Below are positions 1 through 7,879 of a stretch of DNA of 64,000 nt, piece after piece. The DNA comes from Planctomycetota bacterium (GTDB taxonomy: Bacteria > Planctomycetota > Phycisphaerae > WQYP01), in NCBI GenBank assembly GCA_021805985.1, contig JAJZDN010000020.1, positions 1 through 64,000 on the forward strand. The letters are read 5' to 3'. Under the pieces are notes generated by a model, which saw only the letters and a program-made list of their open reading frames with translations, did not search any database and was not told the DNA's origin. Position numbers and translations under genes: made by a program. Position 1 is the stretch's first letter; every line of letters starts with the position of its first letter.

Positions 1-93
1 AGAAACTTCCAGCGACTCAATGGAGCCGAACAGATTAAGGATATTATCGTCGGGATTATTTACGAAGACGGGATCAAGAAATCAGCCGCCTGA
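1..93 (+). CDS. C-terminal end of an IS256-type transposase (partial, runs off the window)
   Basis: The first 30 codons are open from the window edge and end at TGA 91-93. The pattern of a basic R-L-N motif, then about ten residues, then a G..YEDG motif resembles the C-terminus of IS256 (mutator) family transposases as I remember them. Its base composition is unlike the A/C-rich genes that follow. The catalytic DDE domain lies outside the window, so the family call rests on the tail alone and is moderate. Confidence 0.45.
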   Translation, partial: RNFQRLNGAEQIKDIIVGIIYEDGIKKSAA

Positions 94-126
94 AAATCTC
101 CCGTCCACAACATTTGACAGTAACTC
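94..126. repeat. Probable right terminal inverted repeat of the IS element
   Basis: Directly after the transposase stop comes a stretch containing CCACAACATTTGACAGTAAC. It resembles the CACAA..TTTGACA..C ends that I associate with IS256-type elements. The composition and frame of the prophage begin just after it. The left repeat and the target duplication are outside the window, so the exact end (about position 122-128) cannot be fixed from this sequence. Confidence 0.35.
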
Positions 127-136
127 CACCGAACAC

Positions 137-205
137 ATGGCACCGGCCCCAGGAGCCCTACTTGAATCAGCAGCCATCGACACCGCGGAGGTTGCGGCCC
201 TATGA
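137..205 (+). pseudogene. 3' remnant of a phage gene cut by the IS
   Basis: A short reading frame with an ATG at 137 ends at TGA 203-205 and overlaps the next gene start by the ATGA arrangement used throughout this prophage. That suggests a genuine coupled upstream gene. The 22 residues (AL, AE, AA-rich) are mostly small and hydrophobic and could come from a coat-type protein, but this is a guess. The frame stays open to the window start, yet that part overlaps the transposase and IS end, so I read it as the tail of a gene whose beginning was displaced by the insertion. Confidence 0.35.
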
Positions 206-576
206 TGAACGACCTAGGACAACTCGGAGATTTCGCGGCCCGCATGGCATGGCACCTATGCCTATGGGTACTCAACGGAGTAGTAAGCCTAATCCAATGG
301 ATCGCCCAAACCGTAATGGGCTGGCTAACCACCCTACTGCAAGCCATCTTGCACTACACCGGAGCAGGCGCAGCCCTGCAACCCATCGCCGCTAAGGAAC
401 TCCCCTACTGGACCAACGTAGGCGTGATCGTTAACTACATGGCAAGCACTTTCGTAGGCAACGGAACGCTCCAATTCTGCCTATCCCTAATGCTAGAGAC
501 CCTAATATTCGCCTTGGTCCTACGCGCGTTCTTCTGGATCTGGGCCCATATACCGATCATCGGAAAGGGACTGTAA
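202..576 (+). CDS. Small polytopic membrane protein, pVI-like minor coat candidate
   Basis: The product is 124 residues. A hydrophobic stretch runs from about residue 18 to 50, and a second from about 75 to 118 ends in a basic/aromatic tail with IIGKGL. Small two- to three-pass proteins of this kind (pVI/G6P and DUF2523) lie upstream of the Zot gene in filamentous phages and cap the virion end. Here one gene separates it from zot. The start ATG overlaps the preceding stop (ATGATGA), and the next gene begins two bases after its stop, so it is translated as part of one operon. The function is inferred from size, topology and position; no family signature is decisive. Confidence 0.5.
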   Translation: MMNDLGQLGDFAARMAWHLCLWVLNGVVSLIQWIAQTVMGWLTTLLQAILHYTGAGAALQPIAAKELPYWTNVGVIVNYMASTFVGNGTLQFCLSLMLETLIFALVLRAFFWIWAHIPIIGKGL

Positions 577-577
577 C

Positions 578-1180
578 ATGACCTTCGAAGACCAATTCAA
601 AAATATGACCAACTACAGCGACGGCCGACCCAGCAAACCCGCACCCCACGGAAGCTCGGGCGGATACGGCGGATCAGGCGGATACGGCGGATCAGACAGC
701 GCGTACGGAGGCGAACAAGGCGGAAACCCCATCGAAGACCTAAACGCCTACAGCGCGGGAGAACACCGATTCAAAACAACCAAGCCCACCAGCAGCAACG
801 CCTACGGCGATACCGGAGCCATGCCCGACTACACGCCACCCACCGACCAAGAATACACGCCATGGGCACCCAAGCCCCGAAAACCAAAACCACAAAGCCC
901 ACTGGACACCATGGCACGCGCCGCCAAAGCCGCGGGCCAAAAAATACCGGACTTCGCGCGACGCGTACAACCCAACGAAGGTTTCCTGCACACAGACCCC
1001 GCCGCGGACCAAACCCCGCGGCAGACCGACGAACTCACCACGCCCCCACCAAAACGCACCGGCAGCATCGACACCACGGCCCGCACCATGACACCCGAAG
1101 AGGAACGGGCTTGGGAACTCAAGAAAACCAAAGAAGAATTCGCAGCCAAAACCGCCGCATGGGAGGCACGCGCTAAATGA
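578..1180 (+). CDS. Gly/Tyr- and Pro-rich hydrophilic phage protein of unknown function
   Basis: The product is 200 residues with no signal peptide and no membrane segment. Residues about 25-50 are a low-complexity run of GGYGGS-type repeats. The middle is rich in Pro, Lys and Thr, and the last 35 residues are charged and probably helical (EEER..ELKKTKEEF). It lies between the pVI-like gene and the Zot gene and overlaps the latter by four bases. Gly-rich linkers occur in filamentous adsorption proteins (pIII), but those are exported and this one lacks an export signal. It may act in the cytoplasm during assembly. I do not recognise the family. Confidence 0.7.
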   Translation: MTFEDQFKNMTNYSDGRPSKPAPHGSSGGYGGSGGYGGSDSAYGGEQGGNPIEDLNAYSAGEHRFKTTKPTSSNAYGDTGAMPDYTPPTDQEYTPWAPKPRKPKPQSPLDTMARAAKAAGQKIPDFARRVQPNEGFLHTDPAADQTPRQTDELTTPPPKRTGSIDTTARTMTPEEERAWELKKTKEEFAAKTAAWEARAK

Positions 1181-2352
1181 ACGGCCAGCTAGTCATCATC
1201 GACGGGGAACCCGGCTTTGGCAAAACCCTAGAGGCCATACGCTTAATGCTGGAAAGCGCACACCGCAAAAAAAACATCATCACCAACGTAGCCGTGAAAC
1301 CCCTCTTCATCAAGAAGACGAAACAAATCTGGAACGACATAATCGTATTAAAGCCCACCCCCATAGAGACCAAAGAATTCTGGAAGTACGTGCCGCCCGG
1401 CGGCGACATCTACATCGACGAAGCGCACTTGATCTGGCCCGCAGCATTTTGGAAAGAGCAGCGACAGATCGAATTCATGGAGTACATAAGCCAATTCCGA
1501 AAGGCCGGAGACACCGTGTATCTCATGGCCCAGAACTACGAAAACGTAGACAACTTTATCCGGCAACGCGCCACGAAATTATACTCATGCCGAAGACTCT
1601 CATGGCCCAGTTTCTTCCCGGCAAAACTCGCCCGCCAACCGATAATTTTCTTTGTAAACACCTGGTCAACGTCCGGCGGCGAAAGATCCAGCAGAATAGG
1701 CTGGCCCCGCTTCTACACCCCCGGAATGTGCCACTGGATCTACCAACTTTACGACACCCGCGGAACCGTTGATATCCCCCTGTACGACAAGCAGGGAAAC
1801 CTAGTCAAGAAAAAACCCCGGCCAACATGGAAGGAGTTCATGCCAACGATACTAACAGAACAAAACGCGCAGTCCGAGATCACCGGATCAGACCAAGGCG
1901 CATCAACCCCGCCGGCGGCGACGCCGACCGTAACGATCAACACCGCCCCGCCGGCGGACAAGCCAAAACGACGATGGAAACACTGGGCAATACTGGCGTT
2001 CCTCGGCCTAACCGCCGCGGCACTGGCCCACAAGTACCTACCGCACAAAACCACCCGAACGGCCAGCCAACCACAGCAACACTACGCCCCCGGCCCCCCC
2101 CGCACACGAACCAAACTAACCTACTACGGCACCATGAACAACGCAGTAATCATCGGAGAACACCATGCCTACGCCAACTGGCCAATCGGAACGCACGCCG
2201 GACCGTACACCCTCGAATTCGCCAACGTCAACGGAGTCACAGTGCGAGGACCACACGGAACGCTCCACCACCGGCCCTGGTGGACGCCCCCGAAAGAAAA
2301 AAGCCACCACAAAGCGCAGCACGCGACCAGCCCAACGAGCATATTGCATTAA
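1177..2352 (+). CDS. Zot/pI-like phage assembly ATPase
   Basis: This 391-residue protein has a Walker A motif GEPGFGKT at residues 10-17 and a Walker B-like DIYIDEAH at 77-84. A single membrane segment lies at about 270-288, preceded by a Lys/Arg-rich patch, and the remaining 100 residues would lie in the periplasm. This is the layout of Zonular occludens toxin/pI proteins, which drive extrusion of filamentous phage through the inner membrane and contact the pIV secretin. The gene starts within the stop of the preceding one (ATGA), and its own stop overlaps the secretin frame. It is the strongest single marker that the block is an inovirus. Confidence 0.88.
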   Translation: MNGQLVIIDGEPGFGKTLEAIRLMLESAHRKKNIITNVAVKPLFIKKTKQIWNDIIVLKPTPIETKEFWKYVPPGGDIYIDEAHLIWPAAFWKEQRQIEFMEYISQFRKAGDTVYLMAQNYENVDNFIRQRATKLYSCRRLSWPSFFPAKLARQPIIFFVNTWSTSGGERSSRIGWPRFYTPGMCHWIYQLYDTRGTVDIPLYDKQGNLVKKKPRPTWKEFMPTILTEQNAQSEITGSDQGASTPPAATPTVTINTAPPADKPKRRWKHWAILAFLGLTAAALAHKYLPHKTTRTASQPQQHYAPGPPRTRTKLTYYGTMNNAVIIGEHHAYANWPIGTHAGPYTLEFANVNGVTVRGPHGTLHHRPWWTPPKEKSHHKAQHATSPTSILH

Positions 2353-3463
2353 GGCGATCACCACGGCCACCCTGCTAATGACCGGATGCAGCACCGTCAA
2401 CCGGCACCAACACTTGAGGATCAAGACCATCAGAATCACCACCGAACCAACCCGAAAAAAGACCACCGACTCGTGGCACTTCACAGGAAGCTTCACGCTC
2501 GCCGCGCTCCGATACGCCCTAAGCCGCAACGGATACGCACTGGGATACCCCACCAGCAAAGGCCAGCTACCAGTAGCCCTATGGGGAACCTACACCCCGC
2601 TGCAACTCACCCACGCGCTGGAACGACAGACCAACTGCAACGCCGTCATACGCGGACACACCATCCACTGCCGATACAACAAACGACACACCTTCACGGA
2701 TATAGTGCCCAACTTCACCACGCTGGCCGCCACCAGCATAGACGGAGTAACGGTCACCAACCTAGGCCGACAGGACCTACTGAAAGGCCCCGATAAAGCC
2801 CTACCAATGTTGGCAAAACTCCTACAGACCGCATACGACAAGCCACCCCAGATCCGGATCACCGCCTATCTCATCGACAGCAACGCCGCCGCCAACCTAG
2901 ATTTCCAAATCGCGCCCAGCTCAAGCGCCATACAATTCGACAACCTATCCGCAATCTACACCGGAATCACCGCGACCATCAACGCCCTGGAATCGTGGGC
3001 CGCAATCAAGACGGAATTTAGCACCCTGGCCCAGACCGGGAAACCCGTGACCTTCGCCGACACCGACCAAAGAGAAGTACAGGAATACGCAACGCTGCCC
3101 AACGCACAGACCACCGGCAACGCCACCAGCCTATCGTCGGGACTCACCCAACGAACCGCAGGCATGACCATAACGCTCACCGCCAACGCGACCAGCCGAT
3201 ACTGGACGGTCAGCGGAACCATAGACGACAGCAGCTTCAACGGAACATCCGCCCTGGCCGACCTATTGACCCGATCGGAAACTTTCACAGCAAGCATGGC
3301 CCCCGGCGAACTATTCCGCATAACCAAATTCGAGCAACAGAACAACGACCACGAAATCGGCATACCACAGAACACCGCACAATTCAACGACGACCACACC
3401 AAGGCACACTGGAGCCTATGGCTGAGAATCCAACCACTCTATCTCGAAAGGAACGCCAAATGA
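2348..3463 (+). CDS. pIV-like secretin (outer-membrane export channel), possible lipoprotein
   Basis: The protein is about 370 residues. After a short N-terminal hydrophobic stretch ending LLMTGC, a plausible lipobox, comes an N-domain-like region. The C-terminal half has the secretin pattern: alternating small/polar strands, a VTFADTDQREV..YATLP segment, and a final strand WSLWLRIQPLYLE. Phage secretins form the outer-membrane exit pore for the virion. The start is uncertain. The only in-frame ATG near the Zot stop is 2378, which would remove the lipobox. An ATT at 2348 overlapping the Zot stop would keep it, and an ATG at 2165 would imply 188 bases of overlap. I use 2348 as a working start. 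Confidence 0.72.
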   Translation: MKAITTATLLMTGCSTVNRHQHLRIKTIRITTEPTRKKTTDSWHFTGSFTLAALRYALSRNGYALGYPTSKGQLPVALWGTYTPLQLTHALERQTNCNAVIRGHTIHCRYNKRHTFTDIVPNFTTLAATSIDGVTVTNLGRQDLLKGPDKALPMLAKLLQTAYDKPPQIRITAYLIDSNAAANLDFQIAPSSSAIQFDNLSAIYTGITATINALESWAAIKTEFSTLAQTGKPVTFADTDQREVQEYATLPNAQTTGNATSLSSGLTQRTAGMTITLTANATSRYWTVSGTIDDSSFNGTSALADLLTRSETFTASMAPGELFRITKFEQQNNDHEIGIPQNTAQFNDDHTKAHWSLWLRIQPLYLERNAK

Positions 3464-3690
3464 CCATAACAGCAACAGCCCACTGCCACCGATGCGCACT
3501 CAACATCCAATGCGACAAACCCGCAAGCGCATCACCCCTACTCAACAGCCTTTGGGACGCGACCCGGCACCTCGCCCAATACCCAGACCACATCACCACC
3601 ATCAACTACACCAACGGACGAACCCACGCCACGTACCTACTAACCCTCATCACCCACAACCCAACGCCACCCCGGAAGGAGAAACCATGA
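3460..3690 (+). CDS. Small phage protein with a CxxC motif
   Basis: This 76-residue protein starts at an ATG that overlaps the secretin stop, preceded by a good Shine-Dalgarno (GAAAGGAACG). Residues 9-16 read C-H-R-C-A-L-N-I-Q-C, giving a CxxC plus a third Cys that could bind zinc; a fourth ligand could be a later His. It resembles its downstream neighbour in layout, with N-terminal TxxxxCxxC and a mixed polar C-terminus. Small DNA-binding or regulatory proteins are common in filamentous phages, but no family is recognised. Confidence 0.6.
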   Translation: MTITATAHCHRCALNIQCDKPASASPLLNSLWDATRHLAQYPDHITTINYTNGRTHATYLLTLITHNPTPPRKEKP

Positions 3691-3893
3691 CACCGATAAC
3701 CCTTTACTGCCGGACATGCCAAAAAATCGTACTCTACTCCAGCGACACCGCGCGGCTAAGAGCCTACGCAACCGAACACCACGGGCGACACCCCGGACAC
3801 TGGATCCAAGCAGAAATCACCAACGACATCACCCACAGAACGCACACCGTAGACGTGGCCAACCGACACCTAGCCCCGGAGGCACGCCCATGA
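3687..3893 (+). CDS. Small phage protein, possible paralogue of the preceding CxxC protein
   Basis: The product is 68 residues. It begins MTPITLYCRTCQ, so Cys occurs in the same position and spacing as in the previous gene, and a His-rich middle (EHHGRHPGHW) could complete a metal site. The start overlaps the upstream stop by ATGA, and a GGAAGGAG Shine-Dalgarno lies just before it. The stop overlaps the next start in the same way. Function unknown. Confidence 0.55.
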   Translation: MTPITLYCRTCQKIVLYSSDTARLRAYATEHHGRHPGHWIQAEITNDITHRTHTVDVANRHLAPEARP

Positions 3894-4345
3894 ACGCCAA
3901 AACCGCAACAGCATGGACCGCCGCAGCCCTGCTACTGGCCGCCTACGCCGAGGCCAGACCAATCCTCAGCAGCGCGTCAGAGCAAACCCAACCACACCCG
4001 CACTGGTACACGGCCACCATCGGAAACCGCACCCAAGAATGCACCCCTTCCGACACACCCCGCCAACGACGCAACATCGGACGATGGATAACCCTAACCC
4101 CGACAATCGCAGTATGGCACCACCATGGACTGCACACGCTAAAAATCCGACACAACCCCAACCCGGTGACAATCGTCATCAGCGACCACCACCGGATCGA
4201 CCACCTAATACGCCTACAACCACAGAACACCACCGACTGGGCCTACCGCCAAAACTACTGGCTAATCCTTCCGGGGAACCCAAAGATCAACGCCGGCGAC
4301 GAAATCACCATCACACGCCACCATGTAGACGAATGGGACTATTGA
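3890..4345 (+). CDS. Secreted or periplasmic phage protein of unknown function
   Basis: The 151-residue product opens with a signal-peptide-like segment: a Lys near the start, AWTAAALLLAAYAEA, then a polar stretch from about residue 22. The rest is rich in His, Thr, Pro and Trp and looks like a small beta-rich soluble domain. A Cys at about residue 49 stands alone. It is coupled to its neighbours by overlapping start/stop codons. It might be a minor structural or adsorption protein, but it is short for pIII and lacks a C-terminal anchor. Confidence 0.55.
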   Translation: MNAKTATAWTAAALLLAAYAEARPILSSASEQTQPHPHWYTATIGNRTQECTPSDTPRQRRNIGRWITLTPTIAVWHHHGLHTLKIRHNPNPVTIVISDHHRIDHLIRLQPQNTTDWAYRQNYWLILPGNPKINAGDEITITRHHVDEWDY

Positions 4346-4346
4346 C

Positions 4347-5981
4347 ATGACGACAAAAGAAACAACCTTCTATTATGCCCTCCTCACACTGGTGCTATGG
4401 GCACCCATCAACAACCACGCCCACGCACTGATCGCAGGCCCAGGCGCGGACCCGACACAATGGATCTGGTTCCTCCAATGGTACGCCCACTGCATAACCA
4501 CCTGCACCAACCCATGGCACACAACAACCCTATGGGCACCCGCCGGAATGTCCACCGCTTGGGCAACCAGCACACCCCTCCTGTGCACAATCATGACCCC
4601 GATAACCCTATGGCTCGGACCGTTTATATCCTACAACATCATGGCGACCGCCACGATCGCGGCCAACGCCGCCGCAGCCCGATGGCTCGCTCGATGCGCC
4701 GGAGCACGACGCTGGCCCGCAACCGCCGCCGGGGCCGCAGTAGCCTACTCACCCTTCGCCCTGACCGAACTGATGGGCCGCCCATGCGTGTACACCACAT
4801 GGCCGATCACCTGCGCCGTCGCGGCCTATATCCTGCTTGCCCGCGGCCGGAGATCTTCCCTCTGGTTCGCCACCGCCGCCACCGCGGCAATGACAGCCCA
4901 AGTCTACATATCCGTAGAACCGGTACTCGCGGCAAGCCTAACCGCAGGCCTAACACTCGCCCTACTCTACGCCGCCGACCCAAAGGCACGCCCCCAGATC
5001 AGGGAAACCCTGCCCGGCCTGCTAAGCGCCGCAACCGCCACGGCAACAATCGCCCTGCCAATGCTCTACGAAATGCTCCGCACCCAACACCCAACCACCC
5101 CAATATTCCCACCGGAAATGACCGCAGCAGACTTATTGAACTACATCATACCAACCCCAGTAAACTGGCTCGGCGGGCGACTATGGCAATGCGTCACAGT
5201 AACTTTCCAAGTGATATTCCAAGAACAAGACGCGTACATAGGAATACCCCTACTGGCCACCGCGGCATGGCTATACCGCAAGCACGCCAAGCAAACCACC
5301 GCCAAGGCTTGCGCGTGCGCCGGGATCTGCGCCGCAACACTCGCCATGGGCCGACACCTAGAAATAGCCGGGATCATCACACCCATCCCCCTACCGATGG
5401 ACTTGACCAAATACACGCCCATACTCAACCAACTCATACCCGTAAGAATCACACAATACGCCACACTGGCGACAATAATAGGAGTAGCCGCGGCATGGCC
5501 CAGAACCACCAGCAGAACGCTGGCCCGAAACACCGGCCTAACGCTGCTGACCACACTCAGCCTCCTACCAGCCAGCCACCCGGACTACTGGTACTACAAA
5601 CCAACCAACCCAAAACTATTCACGACCCACCGATACCGCAGATACATCCAACCCGGGCAAAACGTACTAACCCTGCCGGAAACCGCAGAGGGCAAAGGCA
5701 GCATGTACACCGCCGAAGACAACTTTTATTGGAACAACGCCGCAGGATGGATCGGCGCGGCAACCGCCCACCCAGCCTACCGCCAACACTACTTCACCGC
5801 CAAAAAATTTAAGCCATGGCTCAAAAGGCACAACTGCACACTGGTGATCGTTCCACACAAATGGACCCGCCGTGAGCAACCGCTCACACGCACACTACGC
5901 GCCCTGGCCAACGACGACGGCGCAATAATCTACACCACGATACTAGCACCCAACGAGACCAGAAAACAGGAGAAACCATGA
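4347..5981 (+). CDS. Polytopic GT-C-like membrane protein, probable glycosyltransferase
   Basis: The protein is 544 residues with roughly ten or more hydrophobic helices. The N-terminal loop contains PGADPTQWIWFLQW (Asp at residue 35), followed by NPW.TTTLWAPAGMS.AW.TS.PLL. This is the pattern of a broad family of bacterial membrane proteins with the GT-C glycosyltransferase fold, whose first outer loop carries a catalytic Asp. A soluble C-terminal tail follows the last helix at about residue 420. Such enzymes add lipid-linked sugars on the periplasmic face. In a filamentous phage this would be cargo, possibly changing the host surface or pili to block further infection. The fold call is moderate; the role is inference. 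Confidence 0.55.
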   Translation: MTTKETTFYYALLTLVLWAPINNHAHALIAGPGADPTQWIWFLQWYAHCITTCTNPWHTTTLWAPAGMSTAWATSTPLLCTIMTPITLWLGPFISYNIMATATIAANAAAARWLARCAGARRWPATAAGAAVAYSPFALTELMGRPCVYTTWPITCAVAAYILLARGRRSSLWFATAATAAMTAQVYISVEPVLAASLTAGLTLALLYAADPKARPQIRETLPGLLSAATATATIALPMLYEMLRTQHPTTPIFPPEMTAADLLNYIIPTPVNWLGGRLWQCVTVTFQVIFQEQDAYIGIPLLATAAWLYRKHAKQTTAKACACAGICAATLAMGRHLEIAGIITPIPLPMDLTKYTPILNQLIPVRITQYATLATIIGVAAAWPRTTSRTLARNTGLTLLTTLSLLPASHPDYWYYKPTNPKLFTTHRYRRYIQPGQNVLTLPETAEGKGSMYTAEDNFYWNNAAGWIGAATAHPAYRQHYFTAKKFKPWLKRHNCTLVIVPHKWTRREQPLTRTLRALANDDGAIIYTTILAPNETRKQEKP

Positions 5982-6223
5982 ACAACCACATCCCAATATG
6001 GCAGACCGGCTACATCCAACAGATCGAAGTCGCACACCAAGAAATCTCCCGACTGCTAATCCAATCACAAAAACCCATAACCGGCGAAGCCGCACTCGAC
6101 ATGCACCTAGCCCTGCACACCGCCATCGAGACACTCACCGCCGCCAAACTCTACCTGCCCCGACCCACCTGGTTCACCGAACACACACAACAAGCCCAAC
6201 TATCCCCGGAGGACCCCGAATGA
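5978..6223 (+). CDS. Small helical phage protein, unknown function
   Basis: This 81-residue hydrophilic protein is predicted by eye to be mostly helical, with a central run of alternating hydrophobic and charged residues (ISRLLIQSQ, ALDMHLALHTAIETLTAAK). It has no signal peptide or membrane segment. It overlaps the GT-C-like gene by four bases and the TraX-like gene by four bases, so it is co-translated with both membrane proteins. No family recognised. Confidence 0.5.
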   Translation: MNNHIPIWQTGYIQQIEVAHQEISRLLIQSQKPITGEAALDMHLALHTAIETLTAAKLYLPRPTWFTEHTQQAQLSPEDPE

Positions 6224-7020
6224 ACACCAACCACACCACACGCCACACACAAACCAACGCCAACCTAAACGCGCTCAAATTATTGGCTATCGCCGCCATG
6301 ATCTGGGACCACGCGGCCGCAGGATGGACCACCTACGTTAATCCACATATACACGACTACATACTGCTTAGATCACCCGGCCGAATATGTATGCCGATTT
6401 TCAGTTTCCTCGTGGCATGGAACCTACTGCACAACACCCGCAACCCAGAAAAATACGCAATCAGACTAGCCCTATGGGCCATCATCTGCGAACCTATCTA
6501 CATAAATTACTTTCAGTACCCGGGAAACGCATTCCTGCCACTGGCCCTCGGAGCAGCCATCACTAATCAACTCAACGCAATGACCGAAGCAACGAACGCC
6601 ACCGGGACACCCACCGACACGCCAGAAACCCGGAGCCGCCGGCAACAAGATCCACAGGCCGCGGCGAACGCAAAAGGGACACCCACCGCCGGACTAATCA
6701 TGCTCACGTGCGCAACCATCCTAATCGCCCTACTATTCCAAGCACCCGACATAGCCGCCCAAACCGCCACGATACCCGCCGCCTACTTCGCCATGAAAAA
6801 CAGGAGCACAATCCTGGCCGCCGCGGCAACGTCACTACTGCCCTTCTTCAACGGCTTTTGCTGGCAATACTCGGCAATGTACTGCACCGCCTTAGCCCTG
6901 ATCGCCCTATGCTTCCACCCAGCGATCAAAATGCCGCACAGGAAACTCCCAAAATGGGCCGCTTACGCGTTCTACCCTGGCCACCTAATAGTTTTAACCC
7001 TACTATTTCACGGAGCCTAA
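6220..7020 (+). CDS. TraX-like membrane acyltransferase family protein
   Basis: The 266-residue product has about seven hydrophobic helices. The motifs NALKLLAIAAMIWDHAAAGW, then GRICMPIFSFLVAWN and YAIRLALWAIICEPIY, match the TraX family (the F-pilin N-acetylase of conjugative plasmids and its many bacterial relatives). The loop at residues 120-150 (TDTPETRSRRQQD) is long and hydrophilic. A pilin-modifying enzyme in a phage that typically binds pili suggests receptor modification or superinfection exclusion, but this is inference. The gene is coupled to its upstream neighbour by ATGA. Confidence 0.65.
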   Translation: MNTNHTTRHTQTNANLNALKLLAIAAMIWDHAAAGWTTYVNPHIHDYILLRSPGRICMPIFSFLVAWNLLHNTRNPEKYAIRLALWAIICEPIYINYFQYPGNAFLPLALGAAITNQLNAMTEATNATGTPTDTPETRSRRQQDPQAAANAKGTPTAGLIMLTCATILIALLFQAPDIAAQTATIPAAYFAMKNRSTILAAAATSLLPFFNGFCWQYSAMYCTALALIALCFHPAIKMPHRKLPKWAAYAFYPGHLIVLTLLFHGA

Positions 7021-7021
7021 C

Positions 7022-7372
7022 ATGCCAAACCTATGGGACGACTACACCACCGACGAAGCCGCGGCAGCCGCAGGATTATCCAACCGAAGCGTCATCACCC
7101 GCCGGATCCACGCCGGAAAACAACCGGCCCACAAAGGCCCCTACAAGCCCGCACGCTTCCGATACTGGATCAGTGCCGTAGAACTCCAACACGCAATGAT
7201 CACATGGCCGCGATACGCAAAAAAAGCAAGAAACAAAAACCTTGCGGGGCTTACCGCCCGCCCCGCAGACCCCGACGCTTGCCCTGCCCTCCCCCTAAAC
7301 AGCCTTGACAAACCCCCCGCCAAAAGACACAATGGGCAATCGAAGAAAAAATGTGGAGGATCCAAACCATGA
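7022..7372 (+). CDS. Helix-turn-helix DNA-binding protein, excisionase/MerR-like
   Basis: The product is 116 residues. Residues 8-35 (YTTDEAAAAAGLSNRSVITRR followed by IHAGK) fit the short winged-helix domain shared by MerR-like regulators and phage excisionases. Residues about 41-52 (GPYKPARFRYWI) form the wing-like part. The C-terminal third is basic and low in structure. It starts two bases after the TraX-like stop. It could regulate phage genes or act with the recombinase; no integrase is seen nearby. Confidence 0.5.
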   Translation: MPNLWDDYTTDEAAAAAGLSNRSVITRRIHAGKQPAHKGPYKPARFRYWISAVELQHAMITWPRYAKKARNKNLAGLTARPADPDACPALPLNSLDKPPAKRHNGQSKKKCGGSKP

Positions 7373-7716
7373 AACCCATCACCATAGGACAATGGAAAAT
7401 CGTACCACGCCCGGAGGCTTGGCAATTCCTTCACCAACACCCGATCGCGTGCCTGTGGATCGCTACCGCCAGCCTGATCGCCACGGCCATAATGATCAAA
7501 TTCACAATCCACACCACACAACCAGCCAGACCCCACAAAATAACCAAGCCCCGCCGGCACGAACCACTCCAGCACCTGACCATAAACGTAACAATCACAA
7601 CAGAAGGCCAGCAGACCCAGACCAAAACGATTCACACCCGATTAAACACAACACAAGCAGAGCAGGCACTGCAACTCCTAATGAGCAACCCAACGGACCA
7701 CGAAAGGAATAATTAA
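7369..7716 (+). CDS. Membrane-anchored small phage protein
   Basis: The 115-residue protein starts at the ATG overlapping the upstream stop and has a strong GGAGGA Shine-Dalgarno at about 7355. After roughly 27 residues comes one clear membrane segment (CLWIATASLIATAIMIKFTI), then a Lys/Arg/Pro linker and a C-terminal domain of about 55 residues rich in Thr and Gln. This single-pass type II topology suits an accessory or immunity factor. No family recognised. An ATG at 7351 would add six residues but would place the Shine-Dalgarno inside the gene. Confidence 0.5.
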   Translation: MKPITIGQWKIVPRPEAWQFLHQHPIACLWIATASLIATAIMIKFTIHTTQPARPHKITKPRRHEPLQHLTINVTITTEGQQTQTKTIHTRLNTTQAEQALQLLMSNPTDHERNN

Positions 7717-7822
7717 AGCAAACACCGACCCACAACCGATAAAACGAACACCGGAAACGCACCGAACAGAACCAACGGCAAAACAGGACACGCAAAAAAA
7801 TTTGAGAAAAAAGAAAGAACAC

Positions 7823-7851
7823 TTGACAAACCGGAAACCAATGATCACAAT
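7823..7851 (+). promoter_or_regulatory. Sigma70-type promoter before the ribbon-helix-helix gene
   Basis: TTGACA at 7823-7828 is followed after 17 bases by CACAAT at 7846-7851. It lies 29 bases upstream of ATG 7880, in a purine-rich stretch. It supports 7880 rather than the upstream TTG 7802 as the start of the regulator and would give that gene a promoter separate from the long operon. Confidence 0.45.
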
Positions 7852-7879
7852 ACCGCAAGACTCGAACGGAACAAAACGG

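Noticed and set aside
20-205. 61-residue frame from ATG 20
   Set aside because: Its first 35 codons overlap the transposase tail and the IS end in another frame; only the last 22 codons fit a phage gene.
2165-2377. Upstream ATG 2165 as the secretin start
   Set aside because: It would overlap zot by 188 bases, and the extra residues are Pro/Thr/Arg-rich shadow sequence before a plausible lipobox.
4397-5812. Long open frame overlapping the GT-C-like gene in another frame (+)
   Set aside because: It is an Arg/His/Pro-rich shadow of the A/C-rich sequence; the coupled gene in the other frame has the membrane pattern.
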